This document shows positions 25,162 to 34,144 of a stretch of 64,000 nt of DNA, in pieces. The position numbers were made by a program, and so were the translations under genes. The notes under the pieces were generated by a model that worked only from the letters and a program-made list of their open reading frames with translations, had not been told where the DNA came from and searched no databases. The stretch comes from Dactylosporangium vinaceum. GTDB lineage: Bacteria > Actinomycetota > Actinomycetes > Mycobacteriales > Micromonosporaceae. Location: NCBI RefSeq assembly GCF_019904175.1, contig NZ_CP061913.1, positions 6,262,001 through 6,326,000 on the forward strand. The letters run 5' to 3'. Each line of letters begins with the position of its first letter. Position 1 is the stretch's first letter.

Positions 25162-26046
25162 TTGTCTGTACCGCCACCGCTGCCCCGCCTCCAGGACTCG
25201 ACGGTGGCGGTCGCCCCGCCGGACGGGGGCACCGGCACCTGGGCGGGCGCCCCGAGCGCGTGGCGGCACGGCGAGGACATCTACCTCGCGTATCGCCTGC
25301 GCCGCCCCATCGGCGAGGGCCGCGGCTACGCCAACGTCGTCGCCCGCTCCACCGACGGCGTCGAGTTCACCCCGGTCGCCGAGGTGCACAAGGACCGCTT
25401 CGGCGGCGCCTCCCTGGAGCGCCCCGCGCTTGTCCGCACACCCGAGGGCCGCTGGCGGCTGTACGTGAGCGTCGCCACCCCCGGCACCAAACACTGGCGC
25501 GTCGACGTCCTCGAGGCCGACCGCCCCGAGGACCTCACCGACGCCCCCGCGAAGACCGTCCTGCCCGGCGACCACACCGTCGGCGTCAAGGACCCGGTGG
25601 TGCACTTCGACGGCGCCCGGTGGCACCTGTGGGCGTCGTGCCACCCGCTCGAGTCGGACGAGCACGCCGACCGCATGTCCACCTGGTATGCCACCAGCCC
25701 CGACGGCCTCGCCTGGCAGTGGCAGGGCGTGGCCCTCACCGGCCGGCCCGGCGCCTGGGACGCGCGCGGCGTGCGCGTCTCCGCCGTCCTGCCCACCAGC
25801 GACGGGGTCCTGGCCACCTACGACGGCCGCGCCACCGCCGAGGAGAACTGGGAGGAGCGCACCGGTGTGGCCACCGGCACCTTCGGCGCGCTCACCGCGA
25901 CCGGGGGCGAGCCGGTCACGTCGCCGCACGCACCGGGCGGGCTGCGGTACCTCACCCTTGTCACGCTCGCCGGCGGCCGGCGCCGCCTCTACTACGAGAT
26001 GACCCGCGCGGACGGCGCCCACGAGCTGCGCACCGAGGTGATCTGA
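25162..26046 (+). CDS. Five-bladed-propeller protein of unknown function
   Basis: The 294-residue protein is soluble and has no signal peptide. Repeated blade-like strands are seen (SAWRHGEDIYLAYRLRR, SLERPALVRTPEGRWRLYVSV, VKDPVVHFDGARWHLWASCHP, MSTWYATSPDGLAWQW, GLRYLTLVTLAGGRRRLYYEM). This is the pattern of the five-bladed propellers of the GH43/GH62/GH32 clan. Being intracellular, it need not be a glycosidase, and no clear catalytic triad can be assigned. TTG 25162 has GAGAGGAAC 7-13 bases upstream. It lies between the sulfotransferase gene and the end of the convergent LLM genes. Confidence 0.72.
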   Translation: MSVPPPLPRLQDSTVAVAPPDGGTGTWAGAPSAWRHGEDIYLAYRLRRPIGEGRGYANVVARSTDGVEFTPVAEVHKDRFGGASLERPALVRTPEGRWRLYVSVATPGTKHWRVDVLEADRPEDLTDAPAKTVLPGDHTVGVKDPVVHFDGARWHLWASCHPLESDEHADRMSTWYATSPDGLAWQWQGVALTGRPGAWDARGVRVSAVLPTSDGVLATYDGRATAEENWEERTGVATGTFGALTATGGEPVTSPHAPGGLRYLTLVTLAGGRRRLYYEMTRADGAHELRTEVI

Positions 26047-26064
26047 GGCGGTCGGCGTCGGCGG

Positions 26065-27159
26065 TCAGGCGCCGAGCCAGGCCTCCGCCAGGAGCTCGAA
26101 GGAGCGCAGCCGGTCGGCCGGGTCGTGGGTGATGGTCGTGACAAGCAGCTCGTCGGCCTGCGTGACCCGGCGCAGCGTCTGCAGCCGCTCGGCCACCGCA
26201 TCGGCCGTGCCGACGAAGCGGGTGTCGAGCCGGTCACGGACCAGCGCCTGGTCCGCGTCCGACCACGGCAGCGCGGCCGCCTCCGCCGGCGTCGGGTACG
26301 GGATCGCGCCCGTGCCCGTCCGGATGCTGCGGACCCAGTGCCGGAACGGCGAGCCCAGGTGCGCGGCCCGCTCGGCGGTGCCGGCCACGAGGACGTCGGC
26401 CGAGACCATGACGTAGGGGCGGTCCAGGACGCCGGGGCGGAACGCGGACCGGTAGGCCTCCACCGCCTCGAGCACGTTGGACGGCGCCACGTGGTAGTTC
26501 GCGGCGAACGGCAGGCCCCGCTCGCCGGCCACGCGGGCGCTCTCCCCGCCGCTGGAGCCGAGCACCCACAGCTGCGTCTTGGCGCCCTCGCCCGGCGTGG
26601 CGTGCACGTCGTAGCCGGCGCGGTGCAGGGTGCCGGCGATGAGGGCCTGGAGGTCGTCGACGATCGACGGGAACGGGGCCGGCTCGGCACCCGGCTGGCG
26701 CAGCAGCGTGGCGTAGGCGGCGAAGCGCGGGCCGGCGGCCAGCGTCGAGAAGTCGAACGGGGCCGGGATCAGCAGCCCGTCGACGACCCGGTCGGCGACG
26801 TCGGTGACCGGGGTCGGGCGCCCGCCCGAGCGGCCGAGGCCCAGGTCGATGCGGCCCGGGTGCAGCGCGTCGACGATCCCGAACTGCTCCACGACGGACA
26901 GCGGGGTCTGGTAGCCGACCTGCACGGCGCCGGAGCCGACCCGGATGCGGTCGGTGGCCGCGGCGATGAGGCCGATGAGCACGGCCGGGGCGGCGCCGGC
27001 GACGCCCCGGGCGAAGTGGTGCTCGGCGACCCAGTAGCGGGTGTAGCCGAGCGCGTCGGCGCGGCGGGCCACGTCGATCGACGTGCGCAGCGCCGCGCCC
27101 GCGTCGGAGCCCGAGCTGATCGGGGCCAGGTCCAGGATGGACAGCGGCACGTTCGTCAT
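26065..27159 (-). CDS. LLM-class flavin-dependent oxidoreductase (MsnO8-like)
   Basis: The 364-residue luciferase-like TIM-barrel enzyme opens with LSILDLAPISSGSDAGAALR, WVAEHHFARGVAGAAPAVLIGLIAAATDRIRVGSGAVQ and GIVDALHPGRIDLGLGRSGG. These are the hallmarks of the MsnO8 branch. It ends with an LRSFELLAEAWL helix. It needs FMNH2 or F420 supplied by a partner. In this cluster it is the last gene of a three-gene minus-strand run (28184-29512, 27156-28187, this one), each start overlapping the previous stop by 4 bases. The role is probably oxidative release of sulfur or another hetero-atom, but the substrate is unknown. Confidence 0.87.
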   Translation of the reverse strand: MTNVPLSILDLAPISSGSDAGAALRTSIDVARRADALGYTRYWVAEHHFARGVAGAAPAVLIGLIAAATDRIRVGSGAVQVGYQTPLSVVEQFGIVDALHPGRIDLGLGRSGGRPTPVTDVADRVVDGLLIPAPFDFSTLAAGPRFAAYATLLRQPGAEPAPFPSIVDDLQALIAGTLHRAGYDVHATPGEGAKTQLWVLGSSGGESARVAGERGLPFAANYHVAPSNVLEAVEAYRSAFRPGVLDRPYVMVSADVLVAGTAERAAHLGSPFRHWVRSIRTGTGAIPYPTPAEAAALPWSDADQALVRDRLDTRFVGTADAVAERLQTLRRVTQADELLVTTITHDPADRLRSFELLAEAWLGA

Positions 27160-28187
27160 GCCGGCACCCCCAGGGGCCGGCTCGGGATCTCGCGGCGCAG
27201 CACCGGGGCGACCTCGGCCTGGAACAGCTCGAGGGACGCGCGGTGCTGCTTGTCGGTGAGGCCGTCGGCGTCGGCCTGGACGTGCATCACCTCGTGGCCG
27301 AGGCGGTCGTGGTAGCGGTGGACCTTGTCGATGATCTGCTGCGGGCTGCCGACGAGCATGGAGCTGCGCTCGATCGCGTCCTCGATCGAGGTGAAGACCG
27401 GCTTGACGCCGAAGCGTTTGAAGGTCTCCAGGCGGGCGTTGAAGATCGGGCGGTACGTGTCGATCGCCACCTGCGACCGCTCGTGGACGTAGGTCCCGGC
27501 CGAGCCGGCCCCGACGAGGGCCGTCGACGGGTCGTGGCCGTGGAAGGCCAGCCGTTCGCGGTAGTGCCGGACGAGCTCCTCATAGGGCTCGACCGGGTTG
27601 GTGACGTTTGCCGAGAACAGCGGGTCGCCGTGCTGCGCGGCCAGCTCGACCGACGCCTTGCTGGTGGCGCTGCCGTGCCAGATGCGGATCGGCTGCTGCA
27701 GCGGGCGGGGCAGGACCTCGGCGTCGGTCAGGGACGGGCGGAACCGCCCCTCCCAGGTGACCCGGTCCTCGCGCCAGAGCCGGGTGAACAGCTCGTAGCC
27801 CTCGCGGTTGCGGTCCCACTGGTCGTCGGTGGTGACGTGGAACAGCTGGGCCTGCGCGGTGCCGTTGCCCTTGCCGACGATGAGCTCCAGCCGCCCGTCG
27901 GAGAGGTTGTCGAGTGTCGCGTAGTCCTCGTAGGCGCGGACCGGGTCGAGCAGGCTCAGCGTGGTGACCGCGGTGAACAGCCGGATGCGGCTGGTGCGGG
28001 CGGCGATGTGGCTGAGCACGACCGGCGGCGAGGAGGAGATGAACGGCGCCTCGTGGCGCTCGCCGACGCCGAAGCCGTCGAAGCCCGCCTCCTCGGCGAA
28101 GACGGCGTTGTCGACGACCTCGCGCAGCCGGTCGCGCGGGGACTTCGTGCGGTCGTGGACGATCAGTGTGATGGCCAGGAATTTCAT
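27156..28187 (-). CDS. LLM-class flavin-dependent oxidoreductase
   Basis: The 343-residue luciferase-like barrel protein begins MKFLAITLIVHDRTKSPRDRLREVVDNAVFAEEAGFDGFGVGERHEAPF and has TSRIRLFTAVTTLSLLDPVRAYEDYATLDNLSDGRLELIVGKGNG. The later conserved blocks are PIRIWHGSATSKASVELAAQHGDPLFSANV and MLVGSPQQIIDKVHRYHDRLGHEVMHVQ. These fit a full-length member of the bacterial luciferase superfamily. It is linked by ATGA overlaps to the NtaA/DmoA-like gene upstream and the MsnO8-like gene downstream. Reduced flavin could come from the reductase at 39710-40204. Confidence 0.87.
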   Translation of the reverse strand: MKFLAITLIVHDRTKSPRDRLREVVDNAVFAEEAGFDGFGVGERHEAPFISSSPPVVLSHIAARTSRIRLFTAVTTLSLLDPVRAYEDYATLDNLSDGRLELIVGKGNGTAQAQLFHVTTDDQWDRNREGYELFTRLWREDRVTWEGRFRPSLTDAEVLPRPLQQPIRIWHGSATSKASVELAAQHGDPLFSANVTNPVEPYEELVRHYRERLAFHGHDPSTALVGAGSAGTYVHERSQVAIDTYRPIFNARLETFKRFGVKPVFTSIEDAIERSSMLVGSPQQIIDKVHRYHDRLGHEVMHVQADADGLTDKQHRASLELFQAEVAPVLRREIPSRPLGVPA

Positions 28188-29512
28188 CGCGCCAGCCCCA
28201 GGTGTTCGCGCAGCGTCGTGGTGGTGTATTCGGCGCGGAAGACCCCGCGCTCCTGCAGCAGCGGCACGACGGTGTCGACGAACTCGTCGAGGCCGCCGGG
28301 CACGATGTGCGGGACGATGATGAAGCCGTCGGCGGCGTCCTGCTGCACGAAGTCGTCGATGGTGGCGGCGACCGTCTGCGGGGTGCCGATGAACGTCTGC
28401 CGGCCGAACACCTCGATGACCACGTCGCGGAGGCCGAGGTGCTTCTCCTCCGCGAGGGCCCGCCACTGCCGGGCCGTGGCCACCGGGTCGGCGAACATCC
28501 CGGCCCGGCCCTTGATGATCGAGTCCTGCTCCGGGGCCGGGTCGAACGCGGGCAGCGGGCCCTCCGGGTCGTGGTCGCTGAGGTCCTTGTTCCACAGCTG
28601 CTCGGCGAGCAGGATCGCGGTCTGCGGGCTGACCTGCTGGCGGCGGATGTGGTGGGCCTTCTCCTGCGCGTCGGCCTCGGAGGTGCCGAGCACGAACGTG
28701 CTGGCGGGCAGGATCTTGAGGTCCTCCGGCCGGCGGCCGTGGCGGGCCAGGCGGCCCTTCACGTCGGCGTAGAACGCCTTGCCGTCCTCGAGGGTGCCGT
28801 GCCGGGAGAAGATGGCGTCGGCGTCGCGGGCCGCGAACTCGCGCCCGGCGTCGGAGTCGCCGGCCTGCAGGATCACCGGGCGCCCCTGCGGGCTGTGCGG
28901 GATCGGGAAGTTCCCGGCGATGTCGATGTGCTGTCCCTTGTGGACGAACGCGCCGGGGTCGGCCTGCCGCGACCAGACGCCGGCCGCACGGTCGGCGACG
29001 ATCTCGTCGGCCGCCCAGGTGGCGAAGAGCTCCCTGACGGTCTGCAGGACCTCGGCCGCGCGGGAGTAGCGGTCGTTGCGGTCGAGGTAGCCGCCGCGGC
29101 GGAAGTTCTCGCCGGTGAACGCGTCCCAGGAGGTGACGACGTTCCAGCCGGCCCGCCCGCCGGACAGGTGGTCGAACGAGGCGAGCTTGCGGGCCAGCTC
29201 GAGCGGCTCGTTGAACGTCGAGTTGAACGTGCCGGTCAGCCCGAGGTGGGTGGTGACCGCGGCCAGCCCGGCCAGGACCGTCAGGTTGTCGGGCCGGCCG
29301 ACGACGTCGAGGTCGTGGATGCGGCCGCGCTGCTCGCGCAGGCGCAGCCCCTCGGCCAGGAAGAAAAAGTCGAACTTCCCGCGCTCGGCGGTCTGCGCGA
29401 GGCGGCGGAACGACTCGAACTCGATCTGGCTGCCGGACGCCGGGTCGCTCCACACCGTGGTGTTGTTGACGCCGGGGAAGTGCGCGGCGAGGATCACCTG
29501 CTTCGTGCTCAT
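28184..29512 (-). CDS. NtaA/SnaA/DszA/DmoA-family FMN-dependent monooxygenase
   Basis: The 442-residue enzyme belongs to the NtaA/SnaA/DszA family (flavin-dependent monooxygenases of nitrilotriacetate, dibenzothiophene sulfone, dimethylsulfide). Family blocks are FESFRRLAQTAERGKFDFFFLAEGLRLRE, HLGLTGTFNSTFNEPLELARKLASFDHLSGGRAGWNVVTS, ENFRRGGYLDRNDRYSRAAEVL, SPQGRPVILQAGDSDAGREFAARDADAIF and GGLDEFVDTVVPLLQERGVFR. It needs a separate reductase for FMNH2. ATG 29512 has an AAAGG ribosome site upstream. The IS110 element starts within about 20-40 bp of this start, so native transcription from upstream genes is probably broken. Confidence 0.9.
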   Translation of the reverse strand: MSTKQVILAAHFPGVNNTTVWSDPASGSQIEFESFRRLAQTAERGKFDFFFLAEGLRLREQRGRIHDLDVVGRPDNLTVLAGLAAVTTHLGLTGTFNSTFNEPLELARKLASFDHLSGGRAGWNVVTSWDAFTGENFRRGGYLDRNDRYSRAAEVLQTVRELFATWAADEIVADRAAGVWSRQADPGAFVHKGQHIDIAGNFPIPHSPQGRPVILQAGDSDAGREFAARDADAIFSRHGTLEDGKAFYADVKGRLARHGRRPEDLKILPASTFVLGTSEADAQEKAHHIRRQQVSPQTAILLAEQLWNKDLSDHDPEGPLPAFDPAPEQDSIIKGRAGMFADPVATARQWRALAEEKHLGLRDVVIEVFGRQTFIGTPQTVAATIDDFVQQDAADGFIIVPHIVPGGLDEFVDTVVPLLQERGVFRAEYTTTTLREHLGLAR

Positions 29513-29559
29513 GCCGCCCTACCTTTCATAGCGAGCCCAGGTTTGATATTGATCTGGGT

Positions 29560-29640
29560 TGACGCGGGCGAGGCAGGTATGGCTTTCATGCTGGCTGCCG
29601 TCGATGGTTCAGGACGCATGGCCGCCTGCCTCGTCTGCTC
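29560..29640 (+). ncRNA. Candidate IS110 bridge RNA segment
   Basis: CGAGGCAGG (29569-29577) and CCTGCCTCG (29625-29633) form a perfect 9-bp stem around a 47-base loop in the 5' non-coding part of the element. A smaller CCCAG/CTGGG hairpin lies upstream at 29536-29558. IS110 elements are known to express a bridge RNA from this end, whose loops pair with donor and target DNA. I infer the RNA from family knowledge and this stem. The guide loops cannot be read without target comparison. Confidence 0.5.
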
Positions 29641-29736
29641 TTGCTGACTGCTGATTGGGCTCTGCGATCCATCGCTGTGTAGGGCGTTGACGGCGGCAAG
29701 AGCGCGCGGTGACAGGCCATGGGAGAAGGGAGTCAG

Positions 29737-30939
29737 ATGGCTGTCGCGGTCGGAGTCGATGTGGCCAAGGAACTGCACTGGGCCGCCATCGTGCACACCG
29801 AGACCGGGAAACTGCTGGCCAGCTGCAAGGTAGCCAACGAACCGGCGGCGATCCATGAGTTGATCGACCAGATCCACGCGGCCGAGGGCGATCACGGCCC
29901 GGCGACGGTCGCGATCGACGTACTCGGCGGGATCGCCGGGCTGTTGCAGGTCATGCTCAGCGACGCCGGCTTGGACCTGGTCCACGTATCCGGGCTGGCA
30001 GTCAACCGGGCCCGGCGGGCCACCCGCGGTGGCGAGCACAAGTCGGATCCGCGCGATGCCAAGGTGATCGCCGATCAGATCCGGCTGCGCCGCGAGGAAC
30101 TGCGCCCGGTCACCACCGACACCGACGCCGATGCCGAACTGCGGCTGCTGGCCGGACGCCGCCGGGAGCTCGTGGTCGATCAGACCCGCCGCATCGCACG
30201 GCTGCGGGACCTGCTCGCCTCGATCCATCCCGGCCTCGAACGCGTGCTCGACCCGACCAACAAAGCCGATGCCGCACTGCTGGCCCGCTATGTCACCCCG
30301 GCCGAAATCCGCCGCGCCGGCCGCAACCGGATCATCACCTACCTGCGCACCACCGGCCGGCACAACACCGCCGTCATCACGGCCTTGGCCGACAAAGCCC
30401 TGACCGCCGCAACCGGGCAGCACCTCACGGTGCCCGGCGAGGCAGTCGCTGCCGACATCGTGCGTGACCTCGCCCGCGAGGTGCTCGCCGGCCGCGACAA
30501 ACTCGCCGCGATCGACGCCCGGCTCGCCGAGGCGCTCACCCGCCACCCTGACGCGGCCCTCGTCCAGTCCCTGCCCGGGATGGGGGCCACCCTGACCGCC
30601 GAGTTCCTCGCCGTGGCAGGCGGCATCAGCCGATTCGCCAGCGGCAACCAGCTCGCCTCCGCAGCCGGACTCGCCCCCGTGCTGCAACAATCCGGCAAGA
30701 TGCACTACCTGCGCCGCGCCAACGCCGGCGACAAAACCCTCAAACGCATCTTCTACCAATCGGCGTTCTGCGCCCTGCAACGAGACCCGGCCAGCCGCGC
30801 CTTCTACGACCGCAAACGAGCCGAAGGAAAGCGGCACCACCAAGCCCTCATCGCCCTGGCCCGCCGACGCATCAACGTCCTGCACGCCATCCTGCGCACC
30901 CGGCAGCCCTACCAAGCAAACTTTGCTCTCGCCTCTTGA
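29737..30939 (+). CDS. IS110-family DEDD transposase
   Basis: The 400-residue recombinase has an N-terminal RuvC-like DEDD domain: GVDVAKELHWAAIV (first Asp), VAIDVLGGIAG and HKSDPRDAKVIAD. The C-terminal transposase_20 domain reads LVQSLPGMGATLTAEFLAVAGGISRFASGNQLASAAGLAPVLQQSGKMHYLRR, with the catalytic Ser in QQSGK. ATG 29737 was chosen over 29719 because AGAAGGGAG lies 5 bases upstream. Length fits intact IS110 transposases (about 400). There is no frameshift, so the element looks potentially active. Confidence 0.93.
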   Translation: MAVAVGVDVAKELHWAAIVHTETGKLLASCKVANEPAAIHELIDQIHAAEGDHGPATVAIDVLGGIAGLLQVMLSDAGLDLVHVSGLAVNRARRATRGGEHKSDPRDAKVIADQIRLRREELRPVTTDTDADAELRLLAGRRRELVVDQTRRIARLRDLLASIHPGLERVLDPTNKADAALLARYVTPAEIRRAGRNRIITYLRTTGRHNTAVITALADKALTAATGQHLTVPGEAVAADIVRDLAREVLAGRDKLAAIDARLAEALTRHPDAALVQSLPGMGATLTAEFLAVAGGISRFASGNQLASAAGLAPVLQQSGKMHYLRRANAGDKTLKRIFYQSAFCALQRDPASRAFYDRKRAEGKRHHQALIALARRRINVLHAILRTRQPYQANFALAS

Positions 30940-30947
30940 CTCAGACA

Positions 30948-32090
30948 TTAGGCTGCGATCTCCTCGGTGCGGGCGTAGCGGTTCGCGGGTCGCGCGAGGC
31001 CGAGGTGGCCGCGCAGGGTGGTCTCGGTGTAGCCGGTGCGGAACACGCCCCGCTCCCGCAGGATCGGCACCAGTTCGTCGACGATCGCGTCCAGGTCGGC
31101 CGGCAGCGCCCCCGGCCGCAGCCGGAACCCGTCGAGCCCGGCCGCCCGCCACCGCAGGAGCAGATCGGCCAGCTCCGCCGCACTTCCCGCAAACACGAAG
31201 GCATCGCTGCTGTACTGTCCGGAGCCCGCCGAATCCAGCCGCTGCTTGCGGGCCGGGTCCAGGAACACGTTCACGTCGGCGAACACGAGCAGCCGGCGGT
31301 CGGTCAGCGAGCGCACCTCGTCGACGATCGCGCGGGCGTGGCCGGCGTCGGCCGGGGTGACGAAGACGACGTCCGCGCCGGCGGCGGCGAACTCGTACGG
31401 CACCCGAGAGTGCGCGAGCGCGGTGACGACCGGCTGGCCCTGCGGCGGGCGGGGCGTGATCGACGGGCCCTTGACGCTGAAGTGCTTCCCGGCGAAGTCG
31501 ATGTAGTGCAGCTTGTCGCGGTCGACGAAGCGCCCCGTGGCCGCGTCGCGGATGACGGCGTCGTCCTCCCAGCTGTCCCAGAGCCGGCGCACGACCTCGA
31601 TGTGGTCGGCGGCGTCCTCGAACAGGCCCGAGATCAGCTCGGGGTCGATGGCGTCCGGGTCGCCGTTCGCGGCGGCGAGGGCGGCCGCGACGACGTCGGG
31701 GTCGACGGCGACGCGGGCCCGCCAGCCGGCCCGGCCGGTGCTGATGTAGTCGAGGGTGGCCAGCTGGGTGGAGACGTGGAACGGCTCGGTCGTCGTGGTC
31801 AGCACCGTGGGGACCAGGCCGATGCGGCTGGTCAGCGGGGCGACGCGGGCGGCGATGAGCAGCGCGTCGAGGTGGCCGCGGACGTTGCCGGCGCCGCCGG
31901 GGGCCAGGCCGTGGGAGTCCTCGATGGTGACGAAGTCGAGCGCGCCCTCCTCGGCCCGGCGCACCAGCCCCAGCCAGTAGTCGGCGGTGAACAGCTCCTC
32001 GGTCCGCGCGGACTCCTCGCGCCAGGCCGCCGGGTGCCAGCCGGCGCCGTCGAGGGCCACCGCGAGGTGCAGGGGGTCGGTCGTGCTCAT
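30948..32090 (-). CDS. LLM-class flavin-dependent monooxygenase
   Basis: The 380-residue luciferase-like enzyme contains LHLAVALDGAGWHPAAWREES, YWLGLVRRAEEGALDFVTIEDSHG, TSRIGLVPTVLTTTTEPFHVSTQLATLDYISTGRAGWRARV and PPQGQPVVTALAHSRVPYEFAAAGADVVFVTP. It ends RGVFRTGYTETTLRGHLGLARPANRYA, the same tail type as other sulfur-cluster monooxygenases. Its full-length layout has a shortened relative at 37548-38369, which shares LWDSWEDDA(V/I)IRD and LGLARPANR. The stop codon lies about 8 bases from the IS110 transposase end, so the insertion occurred right behind it. The start ATG 32090 is the first one that precedes the conserved N-terminal strand. Confidence 0.88.
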   Translation of the reverse strand: MSTTDPLHLAVALDGAGWHPAAWREESARTEELFTADYWLGLVRRAEEGALDFVTIEDSHGLAPGGAGNVRGHLDALLIAARVAPLTSRIGLVPTVLTTTTEPFHVSTQLATLDYISTGRAGWRARVAVDPDVVAAALAAANGDPDAIDPELISGLFEDAADHIEVVRRLWDSWEDDAVIRDAATGRFVDRDKLHYIDFAGKHFSVKGPSITPRPPQGQPVVTALAHSRVPYEFAAAGADVVFVTPADAGHARAIVDEVRSLTDRRLLVFADVNVFLDPARKQRLDSAGSGQYSSDAFVFAGSAAELADLLLRWRAAGLDGFRLRPGALPADLDAIVDELVPILRERGVFRTGYTETTLRGHLGLARPANRYARTEEIAA

Positions 32091-32504
32091 GCCCGGTACT
32101 CCCGGTCGGCGGGGCGGGCGTCGAGGGCCCCGGCGATGGTGACCCTCTGTGACCGCCTGCCGAACCGGTCGGCGCCGGTGCGGTAACGCCCCGGGGCGGG
32201 GGCGGCCGGTACGTGGCCGGTGCATCGGCAGCGCGGCCGGGTGTCGTCGGGAGTGCGGGTTATGCGGTACACGCCGCGGGCCTCGGTATCGACCGGGCTG
32301 ACCAGACGGCTGGAGCGGGGCGGTTTCGACATGCGGGACCTCCGTTGTGCCGGAGCAATAGCCGACTTATCCTACGTGCAAGATATGTTTTTGGCGAGGG
32401 CTTCGTGACATGGCCGACAGGAACGCCCATCGACCGTTGACAGTCACGCTGAGCCACTGCTCAACTGGCCGACACCACCCGACGAGCCACCCCGAGGAAT
32501 GTCC
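32091..32504. other. Divergent promoter region of the sulfur cluster
   Basis: This 414-bp spacer separates the minus-strand LLM gene from the plus-strand Dpp-type operon. A promoter candidate for the operon is TTGACA (32437-32442), 18 bases, then TCAACT (32461-32466), ending about 38 bp before the start codon. A more AT-rich patch (32365-32400, with AAGATATGTTTTT) could hold the opposite promoter. Short frames here are not convincing genes. Confidence 0.45.
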
Positions 32505-34139
32505 ATGCGTGGATACATAGGTCGATACCTGGCCGGCCTGGCCGCCGTCGCGCTGCTGACCGCCGGCTGCGGCGGCGGCGCGGCCGAGGACCCGGGAGCC
32601 GCCGCGGGCGCGCCGGTCACCGGCGGCAAGCTGACGTGGGCGGTGGAGACCGAGCCGGTCACCTTCAACCCGCACCAGTACGCGCAGGCCAAGGCCCGGC
32701 TGCTGGTCTGGAACAGCTTCGAGGCGCTCCTCACGCACGACGAGAAGGGCGGCTACGTCCCGTGGCTGGCGAAGTCCTACGAGGCCTCGTCCGACGGCAA
32801 GGCGTACACCTTCAAGCTGCGTGACGACGTGAAGTTCCACGACGGCGACAGGTTCGACGCCGCCGCGGTCAAGGCGAACCTCGACCAGCTCCTCGTGCCG
32901 GGCTACGCTCCGGGCGTCACGTCGACGCAGCTCAAGTACTACGCCGGGGCCAAGGTCGTCGACAGCTCCACCATCGAGGTCGACCTCAAGCAACCCGACG
33001 TGGGCATCCTGGACTTCTTCGCCTCGCCGCAGGGCGCGCAGATCTCGCCGAAGTCGCTCAAGAGCCCGAACCTCAAGGCCGGCGGCCCGGACGTGGTCGG
33101 CACCGGCCCGTTCATCCTCGACCGCTACAGCAAGGGCCAGGAGGTCCACTACAAGAAGAACCCGGACTACCACTGGGCGCCGGCCAACGCGGGGCACCAG
33201 GGCGCCGCGTATCTCGACGAGGTCACGTACCGGTTCCTCAAGGAGTCCTCGGTCCGCGTCGGCGCGCTCACCTCGCAGCAGGTCGACGTCATCGAGGGCG
33301 TCCCCGCCACCGAGCAGGGCCTGGTCAAGGCCGACCCCAACCTGCAGTTCAGCCAGCACCTCAACAGCGGTACCGCGTACAACTATTACTTCAACCAGAC
33401 CAGGGCGCCGTTCAACGACATCAGGGTCCGCAAGGCGTTCCGCGACGCGGTCGACGTCGACGGGGTCCTGCAGGGCGTGTACCGCGGCACCGCGACCCGG
33501 GCCTGGAGCATCCTGAGCCCGTCCGGGCCGTACTACGACGCGTCGCTGGAGAAGACCTACGGCAACGACCCGGCCGAGGCCGGCAGGCTGCTCGACGAGG
33601 CCGGCTGGGCCACCAGGGACGCCGATGGCTTCCGCACCAAGGACGGCGCCCGGCTCACCGTGCGCATCGTGCTGTCGGCGCCGTTCGTGCGCGACAAGCG
33701 CGACATCCTGGCCCAGGCCGTCCAGGCCGCGGTCAAGCAGTCGGCCGGCATCGACCTGCAGGTGAAGGTCGTCGACCAGGGCACCGCCACCGACGCGCTC
33801 AACAAGGGCGAGTTCGAGGTCTTCGACAACTCCCGGGCCGACACCGACGCCGGCGCCGCGCTCACGCTGATCGTGCCCAAGGGCGCCCCGATCAACCGGC
33901 ACGGCTTCACCAGCCCCGAGCTCGACGCGCAGGTCGCGGCCGGCTCGGCGACGTCCGACCCGGCCAAGCGCAAGGAGATCTACACCTCCATCCAGCGCAC
34001 GCTCACCGACAACGCGACACTGCTGCCCCTCTACGCCCCGGCGGACCAGATCGCCGCCCAGAAGACGGTCGGCGGCCTCGGCTTCGAGCCGACCGCGGGG
34101 GTACCGGGCAGCGCCTACAACGTCTGGATCGGAAAGTAG
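32505..34139 (+). CDS. Peptide/nickel-type (family 5) ABC substrate-binding lipoprotein
   Basis: The 544-residue extracellular binding protein has a lipoprotein signal (LAGLAAVALLTAGCGGG, Cys near residue 22) and the SBP_bac_5 fold. Blocks include LTWAVETEPVTFNPHQYAQAKARLLVWNSFEALL, YVPWLAKSYEASSDGKAYTFKLRDDVKFHDGDRFDAAAVKANLD, VVGTGPFILDRYSKGQEVHYKKNPDYHW and PFNDIRVRKAFRDAVDVDGVLQGVYRG. ATG 32505 was chosen because GAGGA lies 6 bases upstream. It heads a complete import operon. The two following LLM genes suggest an organosulfur solute instead of a plain peptide. Confidence 0.92.
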   Translation: MRGYIGRYLAGLAAVALLTAGCGGGAAEDPGAAAGAPVTGGKLTWAVETEPVTFNPHQYAQAKARLLVWNSFEALLTHDEKGGYVPWLAKSYEASSDGKAYTFKLRDDVKFHDGDRFDAAAVKANLDQLLVPGYAPGVTSTQLKYYAGAKVVDSSTIEVDLKQPDVGILDFFASPQGAQISPKSLKSPNLKAGGPDVVGTGPFILDRYSKGQEVHYKKNPDYHWAPANAGHQGAAYLDEVTYRFLKESSVRVGALTSQQVDVIEGVPATEQGLVKADPNLQFSQHLNSGTAYNYYFNQTRAPFNDIRVRKAFRDAVDVDGVLQGVYRGTATRAWSILSPSGPYYDASLEKTYGNDPAEAGRLLDEAGWATRDADGFRTKDGARLTVRIVLSAPFVRDKRDILAQAVQAAVKQSAGIDLQVKVVDQGTATDALNKGEFEVFDNSRADTDAGAALTLIVPKGAPINRHGFTSPELDAQVAAGSATSDPAKRKEIYTSIQRTLTDNATLLPLYAPADQIAAQKTVGGLGFEPTAGVPGSAYNVWIGK

Positions 34140-34144
34140 CAACC

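Larger units (their letters stand above)
29530..30945 (+). mobile_element. IS110-family insertion sequence
   Basis: The element is about 1.4 kb. It carries one DEDD transposase gene and a 5' non-coding segment that begins just upstream of the DmoA-like gene. The right end is within a few bases after the transposase stop (30939), because the next minus-strand gene's stop is at 30948-30950. IS110 elements lack terminal inverted repeats, so the ends here are inferred from the flanking genes, not measured. It separates two minus-strand LLM genes that otherwise would form one run. Confidence 0.75.

Noticed and set aside
32220..32408. A short leader peptide ORF before the Dpp-type operon (LTRRLERGG...MRDLRCAG)
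   Set aside because: It has a faint likeness to actinobacterial sulfur leader peptides, but lacks their LTRR.H.DL pattern in one frame and a convincing ribosome site.
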